Of a stretch of DNA of 64,000 nt, positions 9,967-23,311 are shown one piece after another. How positions within the stretch are numbered: the first letter of the stretch is position 1; each line of letters begins with the position of its first letter. The notes below the pieces were generated by a model. It saw only the letters and a list, made by a program, of their open reading frames with translations. It searched no databases and was not told where the DNA came from. The DNA is from Selaginella tamariscina. Taxonomy: Eukaryota > Streptophyta > Lycopodiopsida > Selaginellales > Selaginellaceae. The stretch spans positions 1,094,001 through 1,158,000 of the forward strand of contig PUQB01000007.1 in assembly GCA_003024785.1 (NCBI GenBank), read 5' to 3'. A program made the position numbers and the translations under genes.

Positions 9967-12900
9967 TCATCCCCTCATCTCGAAAGGATGTAAGTTGGTT
10001 AGGGTTCTATGGTAAATGGCCTCGGATCTGGAAGAACATTAGGAGGAGGCATTGGTGGATTTGTAGGCAACACAACTTTTCCCATTACATAAAACGTTTC
10101 AGCCGTTGCACATGTACAATCTCTGGAGATTGGGTGAATGTCATGCCGAACCTCATAAACTTGCGGCCCTACTAGTTGTAGCACTCGATATGGTCCTTTT
10201 CATCCACTGAGGGAGGAGACTCTTAGCTAAACCACGTATAGTAAACTTGGGAAAACGAACCAACACCAGCTCATCAACCTTGTACTCCACAAGAGGACGA
10301 TGATGCGAGTTGTAACGTTGTTATTGTCCTACTTGTACGTGGCCCAAGTATTATGTTGACTCCACACGAACTAATGGAAGAATGATCGTCAAATATCAAT
10401 CCCATGACCTAGCATCAGTAGCTTGTGGTAACCGAGAAGGCAGACCCAACTCCATCAACAACCTTGATAACCATTCCAATCCGAATGTTAAAAGTTCACA
10501 TACTTCACAATCATCCCCTTGAAAGTTCTGACGAGCTGTTCCACCAAACCATCTACCTGAGGATGATAAGCACTCGTGAAAGTGTGACATATCCCCAATC
10601 GAAACATCAAGACCTAAAATGCCTTGGCCATAAATGCAGAACCATTGTCCAAGAGAATTTATTCTGGACAAGAATGCTGAAACACGACCCAATTAAGGAA
10701 ATATTGACCAACTATAGAAGCAATCGCACTAGCAAGAGCACCAACTTCTACCCAACGAGTTAGGTAGTCATAAGCAATAATAACATACTCGTTACCAGCA
10801 ATCGACCGCAGAAAAGGTCCCATTAGATCAAATGCCACTAACTCAAATGGACGAGAAATTGCAATTGACTTCAATTGTCCTTCCGAAGTACACAGGGGAG
10901 TATTGCGAGCTTGGCAACACATACAACTATGCACATACCGATTCACATCTTTTTGCAACTCTGGCTAATAGAAAGATCTGTGCAGCTTCTCCATTAATAA
11001 TGATGTCCCATGTGCCTGCCGAGAACATGAGAGTCATGGTAAGAATGGAGGAAGTGTGGAATGAAGACCAAAGGCACTACCAACTACAAATGATCATCTA
11101 GATCAGTCCCCATAAAATAAAGAAGTTTGTCTTGAAGGCAATATTGCGAATGTAAATGCCTAAAAGACAAGTCATCAGGAAATGATACAAGATTCTCAAA
11201 CCCATCACAAGGCTTTCGAATCCATAGCTCAACCTTTTGAACTTTTCAAACCTCATCCAAAGATAGCAAATCTAACTTTGCAATTTGCGAATACTGAACG
11301 TCAAGTACAACAACTGCTGATGGTACAGAATCTTTGTCCAAAATGTCCACTAATGCTTGAATAACTAGCTCCTCATGGACAGAAGAAAAGAGAGAATGGA
11401 AGAGGAACTCGAGAAAGAGCATTAGCATCAGCCATGGAACTCCCTGGGCGATGAACAATCTCGAAGTTGTAAATTTAAAGCTTCAAGGCCCACCAAGCAG
11501 TACGACCAATCAAATTCTTCTGCTTTAACAACGAAGTGAATGTTGCATGATCGCCTTCCAATAGAGTTCAAGAACCATGCAAGTAGGCATGAAGCTTCTC
11601 AAAACCCCAAACTGCTACTAGACACTCCTTTTCTATCTTGGAGTAGTTCACTTATGTTGGTTGCAATGTACGATTGATGTACGTAATGGGATGTCATTGG
11701 CCAGGGACACTCGTACTCTCCTGCAACAATACGCCCAAAAGCATATATGTGCAAGATGAAAGGACGAGTGTAATCCGGGTACACCAAAATTGAAGGAGTC
11801 GTCAACAACTCTTTAAGATCTGCAAATGCCTACTTGAAATCCTTAAACCAAACAAAAGAAGTCATTGACAACTTCAGTAATGCCTGCAATGGTGCAATAC
11901 GATCTGAAAGATGATCCACAAAACGACCCAGATATTGTACCTTATCAAGAAAGCGTTGCACATCGTTCACACACTTCGACATAGGGAACTTCAAAACTGC
12001 AACAAGTTTGTTAGGATTGACTTGCAAACCTTCACAGGAAATGCGATAACCAAGATAAGTAGTGTCCTTGGATGTAAACACACACTTAGATGGCTTTAGC
12101 TTCAAACCAACTTCCTACAACCATTCCAAAACCTTGCGTACATCACCGACATGCTCCTCCCACATTCCATCCGAGTGATTAAAACATCATCGATGAAGTT
12201 GGTAGTCACCTCCGACATATCGCATAGAACTTCGTCCATCATACGTTAGAAAATCGTTAGAGCATTGCTCAAACAGAAAGGCATCACCAAGAACTCATAC
12301 ATGCCAAATGGTGTTCGAAAAGCAGTCTTGGGAATGTTCATGTCAGCCATCGGAACTTGCCAATATCCAGAGGCGAGATTTAACTTGGTGAACCAACAGC
12401 TTTGCCTGAATCAATCCAAAAGATCTGCATATGAGGAAATGGGTACACATATAAAATGATTACATCATTTAATGGGCGATAGTCGATGCAGAATCGAACG
12501 CTCCCATTTGGCTTCATCATAATATGAGGTTTGCATGCCCAAGGACTTCGATATTTTCGGATAACACCCTTCTCCAACATCTTTTTAACATTCACTCGTA
12601 AGATCTTGAGCTCTTTTGGTGACCGATGCCGAAGAAGTACCTTAATTGGCTTAGCATCCCAATTGGAATAGGGTGGCGTGTCGCAATCTTGGCCTTAGAT
12701 GATAAGTCGAAGTTGAAAAGATTAGTATACTCCTTCTTGAGTTGATCAACGACTGCAACACAATGATTATCTGATGAATCCAGAGAGGGAAAGGAAGAGC
12801 ATGAAGGAAAGATGATTGGAAGTAAGGGTGAAACAAAAGTGATGAAAGCAGAGGTGGAAGCAGATGGACGAAGTGAAATAAAAGTAAGAGGAATGGAAGA

Positions 12901-14524
12901 AAGTTGAGGGAGAGTCAAACATGGGAGACACTTTTCAAAGTCACACTACCAATCTATACCAAGAATAAAGTGAAAAGCTTGACTTGACCACCCACAAAGA
13001 TTGAAGCTCAAGCTCACGATCATCCACATGAACAACAATGTCAACTTCATCCCGTGAACAAGCATGAGTGTGTCCATTGCCATACAGAATGAAGACTGGT
13101 TCTACTACACAATGCAAATGAAGGCTGCAACGTGTAACAATAAACTAAGAAATAAAGGACAAACTCAAACCTATATCCACCAACACTGAAAGAAAAACAG
13201 GACATGGCATATAATTAAATTGAGCTTGAAAAGTAAAGACCGGATAAACTGGTGCCAAGTAAACCCCTTGATGATACTCCCAAAAGAAAGACAGAGGGGT
13301 CACTAATTTATTCGCACGAGGTCCCCCTCTACTCATGCGATTCATCGTTTCCCGAAAGATCTTTCACATCAAGACCATCTACTGCAGCGGCGTCAACCAG
13401 ACATTGTTGATGCCAAAGCCTCCACCCCAGAAGGTCCCCCTCTACTCATGCGATTCATCGTTTCCCGAAAGATCTTTCACATCAAGACCATCTACTGCAG
13501 CGGCGTCAACCAGACATTGTTGATGCCAAAGCCTCCACCCTAGAAATGGGGGACGCCAATTGGAAAACCATTGATAGCACCGATACGTGTGTCCAACCTC
13601 ATCACAAGCCTAACAATGAACTGCACGTCCATGTCCTTGTTCATGGCCCAACCTTGTGTTGATACATGAGCAGCAACAGCATTAACCTCCATCAGAGCAG
13701 GACCATCCCTCACATGAAAATAAAACGAGAGAATGTGAAGATGCAAGTGGGAGAGGTGATGACTCATATTGTTGTGCTAACCTCAAAGCATCGTCAAGAG
13801 TCATTGGAGCTAGTGCATGCACAAGCCCCACAAGGTCCTGACAAAGTGTTGGCCATAACATACCTAACTTGATGCGTTCCGACATGTTAGGCTTTGTTCG
13901 CAACAAAAGGCTCCGAAAGCGAACACAAACTGCATCATCGACTCATATGGCTCCTAACGAATACGATACAACTGCTGAAAAGCATCATCACAGTCGTCCA
14001 CATGCCCAAATGCACGTTTGAAGACTAGAAGAATACTCCAATTCTCATGAGTTGCAACATCCAAATCATTGTACCATTGCAATGTCGTCCCATGAAGACA
14101 AGTAGGAAACTCGCGCAAACACTAAGCACTGTCCCATGAATGATATGTGGCAACCACGGTGAAGTGGTCAAACCAATGGTACACATCATCCCTAAGATTT
14201 CCACAAAAGAAATCAAGTCGGACGCGAAGATTTGCAATAAAACATGAGGATACTATGGGTTGTGAATGCTACCATTAATTAAGAGTGATTGTTTAGTTGC
14301 ATCTGTATGGCATCCAACAACTATATGAGTAGTTGCTCCACAAACGAAGGATTTGTCTGTTGTGCATCCATGAAAGAAAAGAGAAGAAAGGACAAAATTT
14401 ACAAAGAAATAATAGATTTAAATAGTGGAGAAGTTAAATCTTAAAAAGACAAAGAAGATCCATAAAAAAGACACAAATCCGAGTGCTTCATAAGGACAAT
14501 TGGCAGTGTCCTCATCTCCACCAA

Positions 14525-14666
14525 TGTGAGAGCTCGAAATATAGAAATGTGTATATCCATTAGTCTAAAAACCCTATGAGTGAGTGGTTCATATTAAACC
14601 AATGGCTATTAAAAACCCTTACGCTATAATAATATGTGCAATGCAGCCGTACACATGGATCTTACA
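14525..14666 (-). repeat. LTR (5') of the gypsy element
   Basis: Same ends and landmarks as 9808-9966, about 142 bases. TATTCATTTATCC follows it, continuing R1 copy b exactly where copy a (6890-6900) is uninterrupted. Confidence 0.8.
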
Positions 14667-15595
14667 TATTCATTTATCCTTGGGTATATTAAAATATATA
14701 CTAATTTATTATTTTAAACAAATTGCTCACCCACAAGTTCGTTATATTAATTTTCACCTTGTTATAAGTATCAAAATGTAATATCTTAATATTAATATGT
14801 ATATTTATTGAATTATATATATACTTAAATATTGTTTGTGTTTTATATATATATCACTAAATTCCTTATTTCCATAAACATATAAATTAAATTGCTACAT
14901 GTCTGCTCATAATATAAATTTTAATGCATATAACATTTAGATAATTTATATTTTATATAGTTACATAGGTCTATATTTTAATATTTAAATAATTAATATA
15001 TTTATAATGAAATATATAATTAAATATCTCTATGAATTTAAAATAAAAGGAATTTATAAATTAGTAAAAATATTTATTTTAAGGAAATAAACAACAAAGA
15101 TTAATTTTAATTCTTCATTATGTGTACTCTATGTATAGGATCAGGACTAGTGCTAGTAAAACAAACCAATAACTTAATAAGCAAGGAAAAAACCTAGATA
15201 ATACCATACTTGGCAGTAGAATCCTAACCTAGACAATATCTCTTTAATCTATCAGGATCGTATAAGAGAATATCATATAACGTCATCTTAGAGATTGTGC
15301 ACAAACTAAACCTTAACCTGTGACTTCAAGTGGCAGTACAGGTGATGTGGAAAGTTAACCAGCCGAATAACAATGCCGTTAATATGTCCACACCTATTCA
15401 CATTTATGCCCCTGCACATCTACACAACCACACCTCACAGAAGTAAAAATCACTCAAAATTATTAAAATGTATCTATGGTAAAACATATTTTGAGTTAGG
15501 TTAATATGAAAAACAACATGAAAATTATAAAGCTTAGTCTTTTAATGCTCTCTCTCCTCAAAACCTCAAAAGGGAAATGTAATAGTGTAGCAAGG
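14667..15595. repeat. Repeat R1, copy b, right part
   Basis: Continues R1 after the inserted element; aligns with about 6894-7796. It runs without a break into the PR-1/tRNA module that starts at about 15541. Confidence 0.8.
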
Positions 15596-16429
15596 TTGAG
15601 AATTCTAAGCATTTAAAAAGCTACGCTAACAATTTGTTGTGACCATCGATTCGTTCAGTTTGCCACGGCCATCGGATCGTCCCTTACTTGTTGAATATGT
15701 AAAAGATTAAATTAAATTTCCATGTTTATAATCTAATTCTGCCTTATCACATACATAAGACAACCAACTACTAAATTATTGTTCTGATTCCACCTAACAC
15801 AAACGCTAACTAGGTGCTCCAATCACAAATAACTAGGTTATTACTTGAGTGCCTCGTCAAAGTATTAATTATTATTTTAACCCTATAACCATTCGTATTG
15901 AATAAATATGCATACATATCATTTTTTATTTGCATTTTAGTAACCATCCATTCATGTGCTACTTGACATATATAGATCTCGCCCAAAGGATGTAGACATA
16001 AGATGGATTTGGTATGAGGATGGTAAAATGGCTTTGGGGAGGTAAATTCCGTTAGAGGACAAAGATGATAAGACAACTTAAGTAGGATAAATGCTGCCCA
16101 AGAATGGAAATGACAAGATGATTTGAACAAGATAAATTCTATTGGTTTCCAAGAAGGGAAAGCAGGCGTCGATGCAATATATCCCGTGTACAAAGAGAAA
16201 GATAAATGTTAGGTTACAGCGGGATATACCCCGCCCCTGTACAAAAGGGCTTGCTAAAACCCCCAAGGCGTTATAGGATAAATCCCGCCAAAACCGTTCA
16301 TGCCTCAGAAAGTGTCCACATGATTTACCTTGCCCAGATCCGTGAGAAGAGTAACGGGGAGAGGAATACAGACTCAGAAGTTAACTCATCTTAATTTATG
16401 GAGCTCCTTCTGTATTCAAAAGAAAAACA

Positions 16430-16769
16430 TAATGAATACACATCCTACATGTACTTATTTGTTCAATAGAAATTTAGTAATTAATAATGTATAGTATTGG
16501 AAAACACCATATGCAAAGAGAAATCGTATTGTAATAATAAAATAAATATTAATTTTGTAATTATAAAAAATTTAAGACTTGTATATGTGTTTAACATATA
16601 TATAGACATATATAAATACTACCTTTAGTATTTTCAATAAAAGGGGAAATGAGAAAGATTAGCTAGATCTTACTATGAGGAGAGAGGGAGTGAGGCAATA
16701 TTTACAAGGATTCTTCCCAGTTGAGAAAGCAAGCCGCAGTAGGAAGATACCGAGAAAAGAGAGCTCCAT
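16430..16769 (-). pseudogene. PR-1 relic: first exon and intron only
   Basis: Minus strand from 16769 reads MELSFLGIFLLRLAFSTG, aligned with the PR-1 signal peptide MALSPAVVLVFLLWLSFSTG. The donor GGTAAG of the live gene reads GGGAAG here, so it is lost. The intron is still recognisable (AAAAGGGGAAATGAGAAA and the AATACACATCC-AAACACCATAT stretch). Exon 2 with the CAP domain is absent. Confidence 0.75.
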
Positions 16770-17028
16770 GTTGATGGGCTAGGGCTTCAGCGGACGCGAG
16801 TTTGAAGTCACATGGTCAATGATATTAATTAAGTGCATCCCAATAAACTTGTAAATACATCAAATATGCGTCCACATTTATTCATGCCACCTGCAGACAC
16901 GTAACACGTATATCTTATTACATATTCATGGTCAATTGTGGTCTCTTAGTCAACCTATGTATTTTATTACTTTGTTAACTGTTTTATCTAGTAGTATTTT
17001 CATATAATGATACACCTCTAATGATTAA

Positions 17029-17100
17029 GCTCCCCTGGCCCAATGGACAAGGCATTTGACTTCTAATCAAAGGATTGTGGGTTCAAATCCCACGGGAGTG
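17029..17100 (+). pseudogene. tRNA-Arg(UCU), probably defective
   Basis: D arm, anticodon arm (TTTGA CTTCTAA TCAAA, anticodon TCT) and T arm (GTGGG TTCAAAT CCCAC) are all formed. Compared with the copy at 35507-35579, one base is missing from the 3' acceptor strand, so the seventh acceptor pair cannot form. No run of four T follows closely. It could still be transcribed, but the acceptor defect makes function doubtful. Confidence 0.6.
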
Positions 17101-17151
17101 AATGTTTGGAATTATACCGAAAATAATATAATGTACACTATTATCTTATAA

Positions 17152-18201
17152 TCATATATCAACTACCATGGTATTAAGGCATGTAATAATCACCTTCACC
17201 TCTGTGAGTGACTTGTTATTATTTTCAAGCCACTTTAACCATCTTTGCATCATTCCAGTATATCCAGTTGTTGATACCTCAAATATAAGCTTTCTTACTT
17301 GCCAACCTTCTCGAACGAGTGTCCCTCTCTGCTCCACATGAAGATGCAATGCATCCACTTGAAAATTATGTAGGACCTCAAGCAGGTATTCGTCCATGCT
17401 GGCAAGCTCTAAAATTGAAATGCTCTTTAGTTTGGAAGTGACAAGCTTGATCCTTAAATACCACTCATCAAGCTTGAGCGTTCCTAAGTGTAAGAGGTCC
17501 CTGGCATTAATAAGTGTAAGAGGTCCCTGGCATTAATTATTACTAAGCTGTAATCACGAATGCGAAGAAAATCTAAAGATTGGACACACTCTAAGTTGAT
17601 TTCTCTTTCACCTCTTCTTCTTTCATAATTAGTATTAATGTTGAGCATTTTCAGTCGTGTAGACCTAATAGTGATGTGGGGTAGTAAAGTGCCTTGTAAC
17701 TTCAAACTAACAAGCTTCTTACAGATTGCACGAACAGCTTCATCATTATCTATAAACCAACCGTAGTGACTATATAAACTTATAGTGAGATTTTCCAAGC
17801 ACTTACACTTGAGTAGTGACTCCAACAATGGTGCTACCTCGGATTTTAACTCTTTGAATGGTATTACTATAGCATTCAAGAACCTTACACGCTTTTGTGC
17901 ATTTGTACTTCCAATGCTACATGTTTATATTAACCGTTTTAACTTGACTACTTGCGAGTGTTTGCCAATTCTTGCAGACTAAACCCAACTTACGTAAATT
18001 CCGATATTTAAACTTTGTTGCAAGTTCTAGAATGTGAGCAATCATATCATTTGGGAGGCAATCTAATACCTCTTCAGATCCATTGAACTCGCCCTGAGTT
18101 ATATTGTACATGGAAGCTTCACCCCTATGTTTATATTTATCCCCCCTTTGCTCAGTACCAATGAACCTCTTTGAGGAATTAACTTGTACACAAATAGACA
18201 T
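17152..18201 (-). pseudogene. F-box protein pseudogene, copy A
   Basis: F-box proteins are the substrate-binding parts of SCF ubiquitin ligases. The first 94 residues (18201-17917) are open and contain the F-box: VLDCLPNDMIAHILELATKF then LGLVCKNWQTLA. After that the frame shifts around 17920-17880. Leucine-rich repeat-like sequence follows (LLKCKCLENLTISLY, LVSLKLQGTLLPHI, LECVQSLDFLRIRD) to about 17490, where a short direct repeat of TAAGTGTAAGAGGTCCCTGGCATTAA is seen, then LHNFQVDALHLHVEQRG. The 3' end found in copies B and C (from WDTIANRIFK on) is missing. Upstream 18202-18670 matches 55085-55542, including TATA at about 18346. Confidence 0.85.
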
Positions 18202-18670
18202 AATTAAGTGAGTAATGAAGATGAGATACTAAAGATTAATCGATGCACCCGCCACTTAATTTCCCTTGTAGATTATACCAAGACTACACCCCTAAACAAC
18301 CCAAGTAAACACTGAATATGGGGTTAACCTAAGTCTCTATCCTATCTTTATATAGTCAATATCACATGAAAACGCATCATGCAATTATAGATCCGATGGC
18401 TTATTTATCTAGTTAAATAACTGTATATATAATTTAATTAATAACTGCATTGTATTATTTATCTTGAACACCTCAAACATAATATGTATTGTACACTAGC
18501 TTATACTTGTAACTTGCAGCACGCGAAGTGCTAGCTTATCAGGATTGAACGATTATTCAATGCATGTTAAAATACTAATCTAATTAATACTATCCAATAC
18601 TTGATATTGAACACAAACAAATTAGAAACAGAATACATAAGTATGTTGTATGTGTATTCTAAAATGTTAA

Positions 18671-20096
18671 GATGACATGACATGTGAAGGCATATATATA
18701 TAGACACACACACATATCCAATGTGTATATACACATGCCTTTCATGAATGAGAGGAGCATTTTACAGATATCTATGCAAAGACATGAAGTAACAACAAAG
18801 AGTCTAAATTTATTCTAAGAGTTTAATATATTCATATAAATGGCTTACTTTTTGTGTTTTGGTTTAAAATTATTTGTGTGTGTGAACTATTTTAATACAC
18901 ATAAGCGTCGTATCATACATGCTCTTTCCAATTGGACAGTCATGTATGAATGTTACAAATCCAAATTCATGCGTGATGTATATTAATTTTTAATAAACAT
19001 TCAAATGCTAAACTTCAAAATGTTAAAATGAAAAGTAAAATGTAGATGTTGGGTTACTTATGTTTGACTTTATTAAAATTTATAATATACATATAATATT
19101 TTTTAGGAATTTAAAAGGACACAAACCTTAAACACAAGAGCTAAAGAACCGCATATACACACAATTTATATTATTGGTAATCAATCAAATTATCACTCAC
19201 TAATGGCCATTCTCACTTCATGTTAAGATGTGTAATAACACCGTAAGCTAATTAAGACATATAAACATTATCTAACTTAAGATTTAAGAACACGTTAGTT
19301 TAACGTTTGTAACTGTAAACTATTCAATGTTTATTATAGCTTTCCAAACTTAATTTATAATATTTTTTGAAGCGTTAAACCCAACGTTTGAACGCTAAAA
19401 TTATTATAAATTACAAGATTGAAGGAAGATTTTAAATTTCTTAAATTTTAAACATTACACTGCACTTAAATAATGTTGTATTTCAATTTGGATCTGCATT
19501 TATGTATTCCTCCAAAAACATATAACTGATGTCGTTTCATAAACTTGGCTTTGTTTTCCACAACTAAATTTTGGTAGGTGACTATAAATGATGTAGAATA
19601 TATAAATATGTATATATTCAAATAGTTTAAATTACCATGTTTGCTGAGTTACAACTAGAGAAGTGCATATAGATAAATGATATGGAGCTTATGTACATAT
19701 GAAGTATGAGAGAGAGGGCTTCCTATTGAAAATCATTTTAATCACAACTGTATATTATATTATATGATTATATATGATATGAGCCAGAGATAATAATATG
19801 GAGTAAAACAAAATAAAGCTGCTATTAATTATTATTTAAATATAAATCTCTTTTATATATTCTGTCTGTATATGTTTAAAGTTTGTCACATGTACAACAT
19901 CAAACCAGAGGCATACATCTATAAGTGTGTGCGCGCACACACACACACATTGATATACATATATAAACACCTTTTTTTCCCATCTTTGAAGTTCGTATAT
20001 TTAGAATGCGAAACCCTTTCCCTTGAAAAACTCTGAGATATGCATGGCTAATAAGGAAAATCTTCATTGATCTCCATGTGTTTATTAAAAACCTTT
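18671..20096. other. AT-rich spacer, no gene seen
   Basis: No supported gene. It has short (CA)n and (TA)n tracts (about 18695-18720 and 19925-19950) and many poly-A/T runs. It ends where the left arm of the inverted duplication starts. Confidence 0.5.
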
Positions 20097-21348
20097 TTAA
20101 AAATATTATTTTAAATCAATGAAATTGAAACTATTTTCAAAAGCAAGTCCAGTCATGGATGTAGTCAATGTATGTTATAATAGTTAAAATTATTAATAAC
20201 ATATTTTGTTTCACAAGTGCATTATATGATACTTATACAACATAATTTAAAAACAAAACTAGCAACACTTTAAAACTAGGGGAAACATGTTGCAAGAAGC
20301 TTTATTACTTGTGAAGAACATGTTGGGTGAGCAACCTTGTTAAATGCTTTCACCCGTTTGGCTTTGGCTACTGAGAAATATGTCCATGTTATTGAACAAA
20401 GAAATTGAGAAAAAAAAATGCAAACAATCTTATTGTTTCAACAGTGTGTGTGTTTTATTTTATATACATAAGTATCTATACTTTTCAAGTGGAACATTCC
20501 CTTGCAAATTTGGTCTCATGTTACATTTTCTAGAAAGATTAATCATTATAAGTATTGACAAAAATTATTACAAGCATTCAAATGATATACTCTAAAACAT
20601 TCAAATATAAATTATAAAGTAATTTTCTTAAATGTTTATTATTTATAAAGAATAAGCAAAAATGTAAGTGGTAAAGGGTATATTTAGAAAAATATTTTTA
20701 TTTAAAGAATATAGAATAACATTTTAATAAACATTAAAAAGTATATAAAAATGGCCTCAATTTGTATATATCATATGTACACCATAATATATTTAACTTA
20801 GAAAAGTGAATATATAAATAAATAAATATACACACACACACGATATGATGTGAAGCTACACATATAAATAAATAGAAACATAAATGGTTTGAACCGATAG
20901 GTATATGTTTTGCAATTCACACGCACACAAAAATTATGTTGAAATTATAGACATATACTACTACTGTGGGTTGATAAAATTGAACTAGAGGTTTATGCAG
21001 GTTGATACACTTTAGCTAGAGGTTTATGCTGATATATAGAATATCTATGTTTTAAATCTATATATGTGTACACACACATATATAATATGCAAAGTGTATC
21101 ACAACAATAGTAGAGCTTAAAGATCAAATTATTTTGTTTAAACACATGTATAGAAAGGGAATTCAATAAAAAAGAAAATAATTGCTTGACCCTATACACG
21201 CTCTATCGTATACAATTATATGATTTAGTAAAGCGTTTTGATATAAGAAATATTTTAAATTCTTAATATTCCTATAGTACACGCTCTATCGTATATAATT
21301 ATATGATTTAGTAAAGCATTTTAGTATAAGAAAATATTTTAAATTCTT

Positions 21349-21804
21349 AACATTCCTATAGTACTAATATCAATGATATATTGTTCCTTGTAGGTTGGTG
21401 ATTAAGATTACAAAAGATGAACAACTGTAGCTGATGGAAATAACTTATATATTTATGTATACTTATAGAATTACCATTCACTAATAAGGTTATTGATAAT
21501 AGGAAGGACATCCCAAGGGAGCAGTAGATAACAATAGAAACACGGCATGCTCAGATCTCAATATCAATGGCAATGTGTTGAGAAAGGTAAAGATAGCAAC
21601 TTAGGTAGCTGTCGAAAAAGTAGTAGAAACACGGCATGCTCAATGACATATCTCAATATTAACAACCATGTGTTAAGAAAGGTAGAAATAGCAACTCAGG
21701 TAGCTATCGAAAAGCCAGCTCATGTAGAGCCTCTGCATGCTCACGCAAAGGCTGCAATGAAGAATGATATTAATGCTTTGATTGAAATTGAAAATAAGGA
21801 GAAG
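21349..21804 (+). other. 456-base segment found only in the left arm
   Basis: Both borders carry AACAT (21349-21353 and 21805-21809); the right arm has a single one (32796-32800). Inside is a tandem pair of about 96 bases (CACGGCATGCTCA...GGTAGCTNTCGAAAA at about 21530-21710) and an open frame 21547-21816 ending VEPLHAHAKAAMKNDINALIEIENK in effect, split here as VEPLHAHAKAAM and NDINALIEIENK. The frame resembles an exon but no family is recognised. Confidence 0.65.
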
Positions 21805-23271
21805 AACATGAGGTGAATTATAAAATAAGTGGTTCACATGATGTACTCTTTTTTAAAAGAACAAATGACAATCCAATGATTTATAATTAAGCACCATGAT
21901 TTAAGGCATTGAAGTTTTAAAGTATGAGTGTACACATGTGTAGTGGTGCATAGGTGGATATTAGTGCATAAAGGATATAGGTCTTGGGTGGTGTGCATGA
22001 CCATTTGTCTTCCATAAGAACTTAAGAACTTATTAGTACAACAATGCTCTTAAATAAATATGTATCTTAATCACACATAACTACCTAGTTGCATGTGTGT
22101 GTGATGTACCATTGGAGCAGGAGTTTGAATTAAATGAGTTCCTTATTCACCAAAGATCATTCTTTTATATTAATGAGGACGTTTAAGATGTGTGATCAAT
22201 GTAGCCCAGTAAGTCATATTCTTACATGCAATTAAAATGTTCACAAGGGTTTAATGTTTATAACATTTTAAAACACTATATGATAAATTAAACATTTTAA
22301 ATGTGATGTTTTGTGGATGTTAATGAAAATTGGAAAAATATTCCTATATTTCAAAGCTGTCCTTTGAAGTGACCATTCCTTTTTGTTTTTATTTTTTTCC
22401 ATTTAAACATTATAAATTAGCAGAATTTTCACCAAAATTCCACATTATTAGTGTAAAATAAAGAGCGTTACACATTACACTCGTACCTTCAATGTTTTTG
22501 ATATAATCGCACCTATCCACCTTCAATGCCAGTAAATACATAAATGTGTATACATTTTACTATGCTTAAATTGATGATATTATAAGTGGATAATCATAAT
22601 TCAACTCAATGAATTTAATGAAGCAAACTCGTTTTAGTAATTTTGAATTATAGGATTACTATAATTTTAAATTACTTGCAATTACATGAGAACAAAGTCG
22701 ATGCTCATTGTCACAGTCAATCCATCACTCAACAGCGTGTCAACTTACAATCCATCAGTCAATTGGCAGTCAATCACTTTTAAACTTGGCACTTTTGTGA
22801 ATCATTTGCCTACTTGTCTTTTAAACAAAATTTATTGTTGAAACTATTTTGAGTAAGTACAAACAAACAATATAATGAAAAAAAAAATCCAACAACAACT
22901 GGGTAACACACACAATGTAGCTGCAAAATTTAATCCGAAAATCGGTACTGCAAATATTTCTAGGACAACGCTATGTCAATTAAAGCCTTCGGATGGTGAC
23001 TTCACAGCCTTTGAATGATCTACACTTGCTACCTGACATGCCAAAATGTACATGTGTGTGTGTGTGTGCGCACGGGCGTGCATACGTATTTTTTGTCTCT
23101 TGTTACATATTCAAGAACAGCCGTGTGAAACTAAACTCTAAAAACTTTGTGATGCCTCACCCTTCAGCAGGCTCTTTACATGCATGAATGCAGTACTTGC
23201 ACACACACACACACAAACATTAAGAAGTATATGTTTATTTAGCTCCTTTTTAATTGGTTCCTGTTTGTGTT

Positions 23272-23276
<5 letters not shown>

Positions 23277-23308
<32 letters not shown>
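23277..23308. repeat. (TA)n microsatellite
   Basis: About 16 TA units. The matching place in the right arm (31311-31327) is much shorter, as expected of replication slippage after the arms separated. Confidence 0.9.

Positions 23309-23311
<3 letters not shown>

Larger units (their letters stand above)
9808..14666 (-). mobile_element. Ty3/gypsy element with short LTRs, old and broken
   Basis: Fossil LTR retrotransposon on the minus strand. From right to left: 5' LTR (14525-14666), gag remnants (about 13550-14240), protease region (about 12950-13350), reverse transcriptase and RNase H (about 11500-12600; YLGYRISCEGLQVNPNK, VRFCIDYRPLND), integrase (about 10000-10960; CCQARNTPLCTSEGQL), then a purine-rich tract (GAGATGAGGGGATGA) and 3' LTR (9808-9966). 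The domain order is that of Ty3/gypsy. The body carries many breaks. The two LTRs differ at roughly one base in five by eye plus small length changes, so the insertion is old. Flanking TATT is repeated on both sides. Confidence 0.85.
15541..17100. repeat. PR-1/tRNA module, copy C
   Basis: About 1.6 kb closely matching 34049-35580 in the same orientation. It begins with the CT-rich head GCTCTCTCTCCTC, then runs through AT-rich spacer, a stretch with the landmark GGATAAATCCCGCCAAAAC near 16280, the PR-1 intron and first-exon relic, and the tRNA-Arg relic. There is no PR-1 second exon. Open frames at 15810-16394 are partly shared with copy D but show no family features. Confidence 0.8.

Noticed and set aside
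15810-16193. 127-residue minus-strand frame in module C, partly shared with 34445-34693
   Set aside because: The versions in modules C and D differ by in-frame and frame-changing indels and have no recognisable domain; treated as non-coding.
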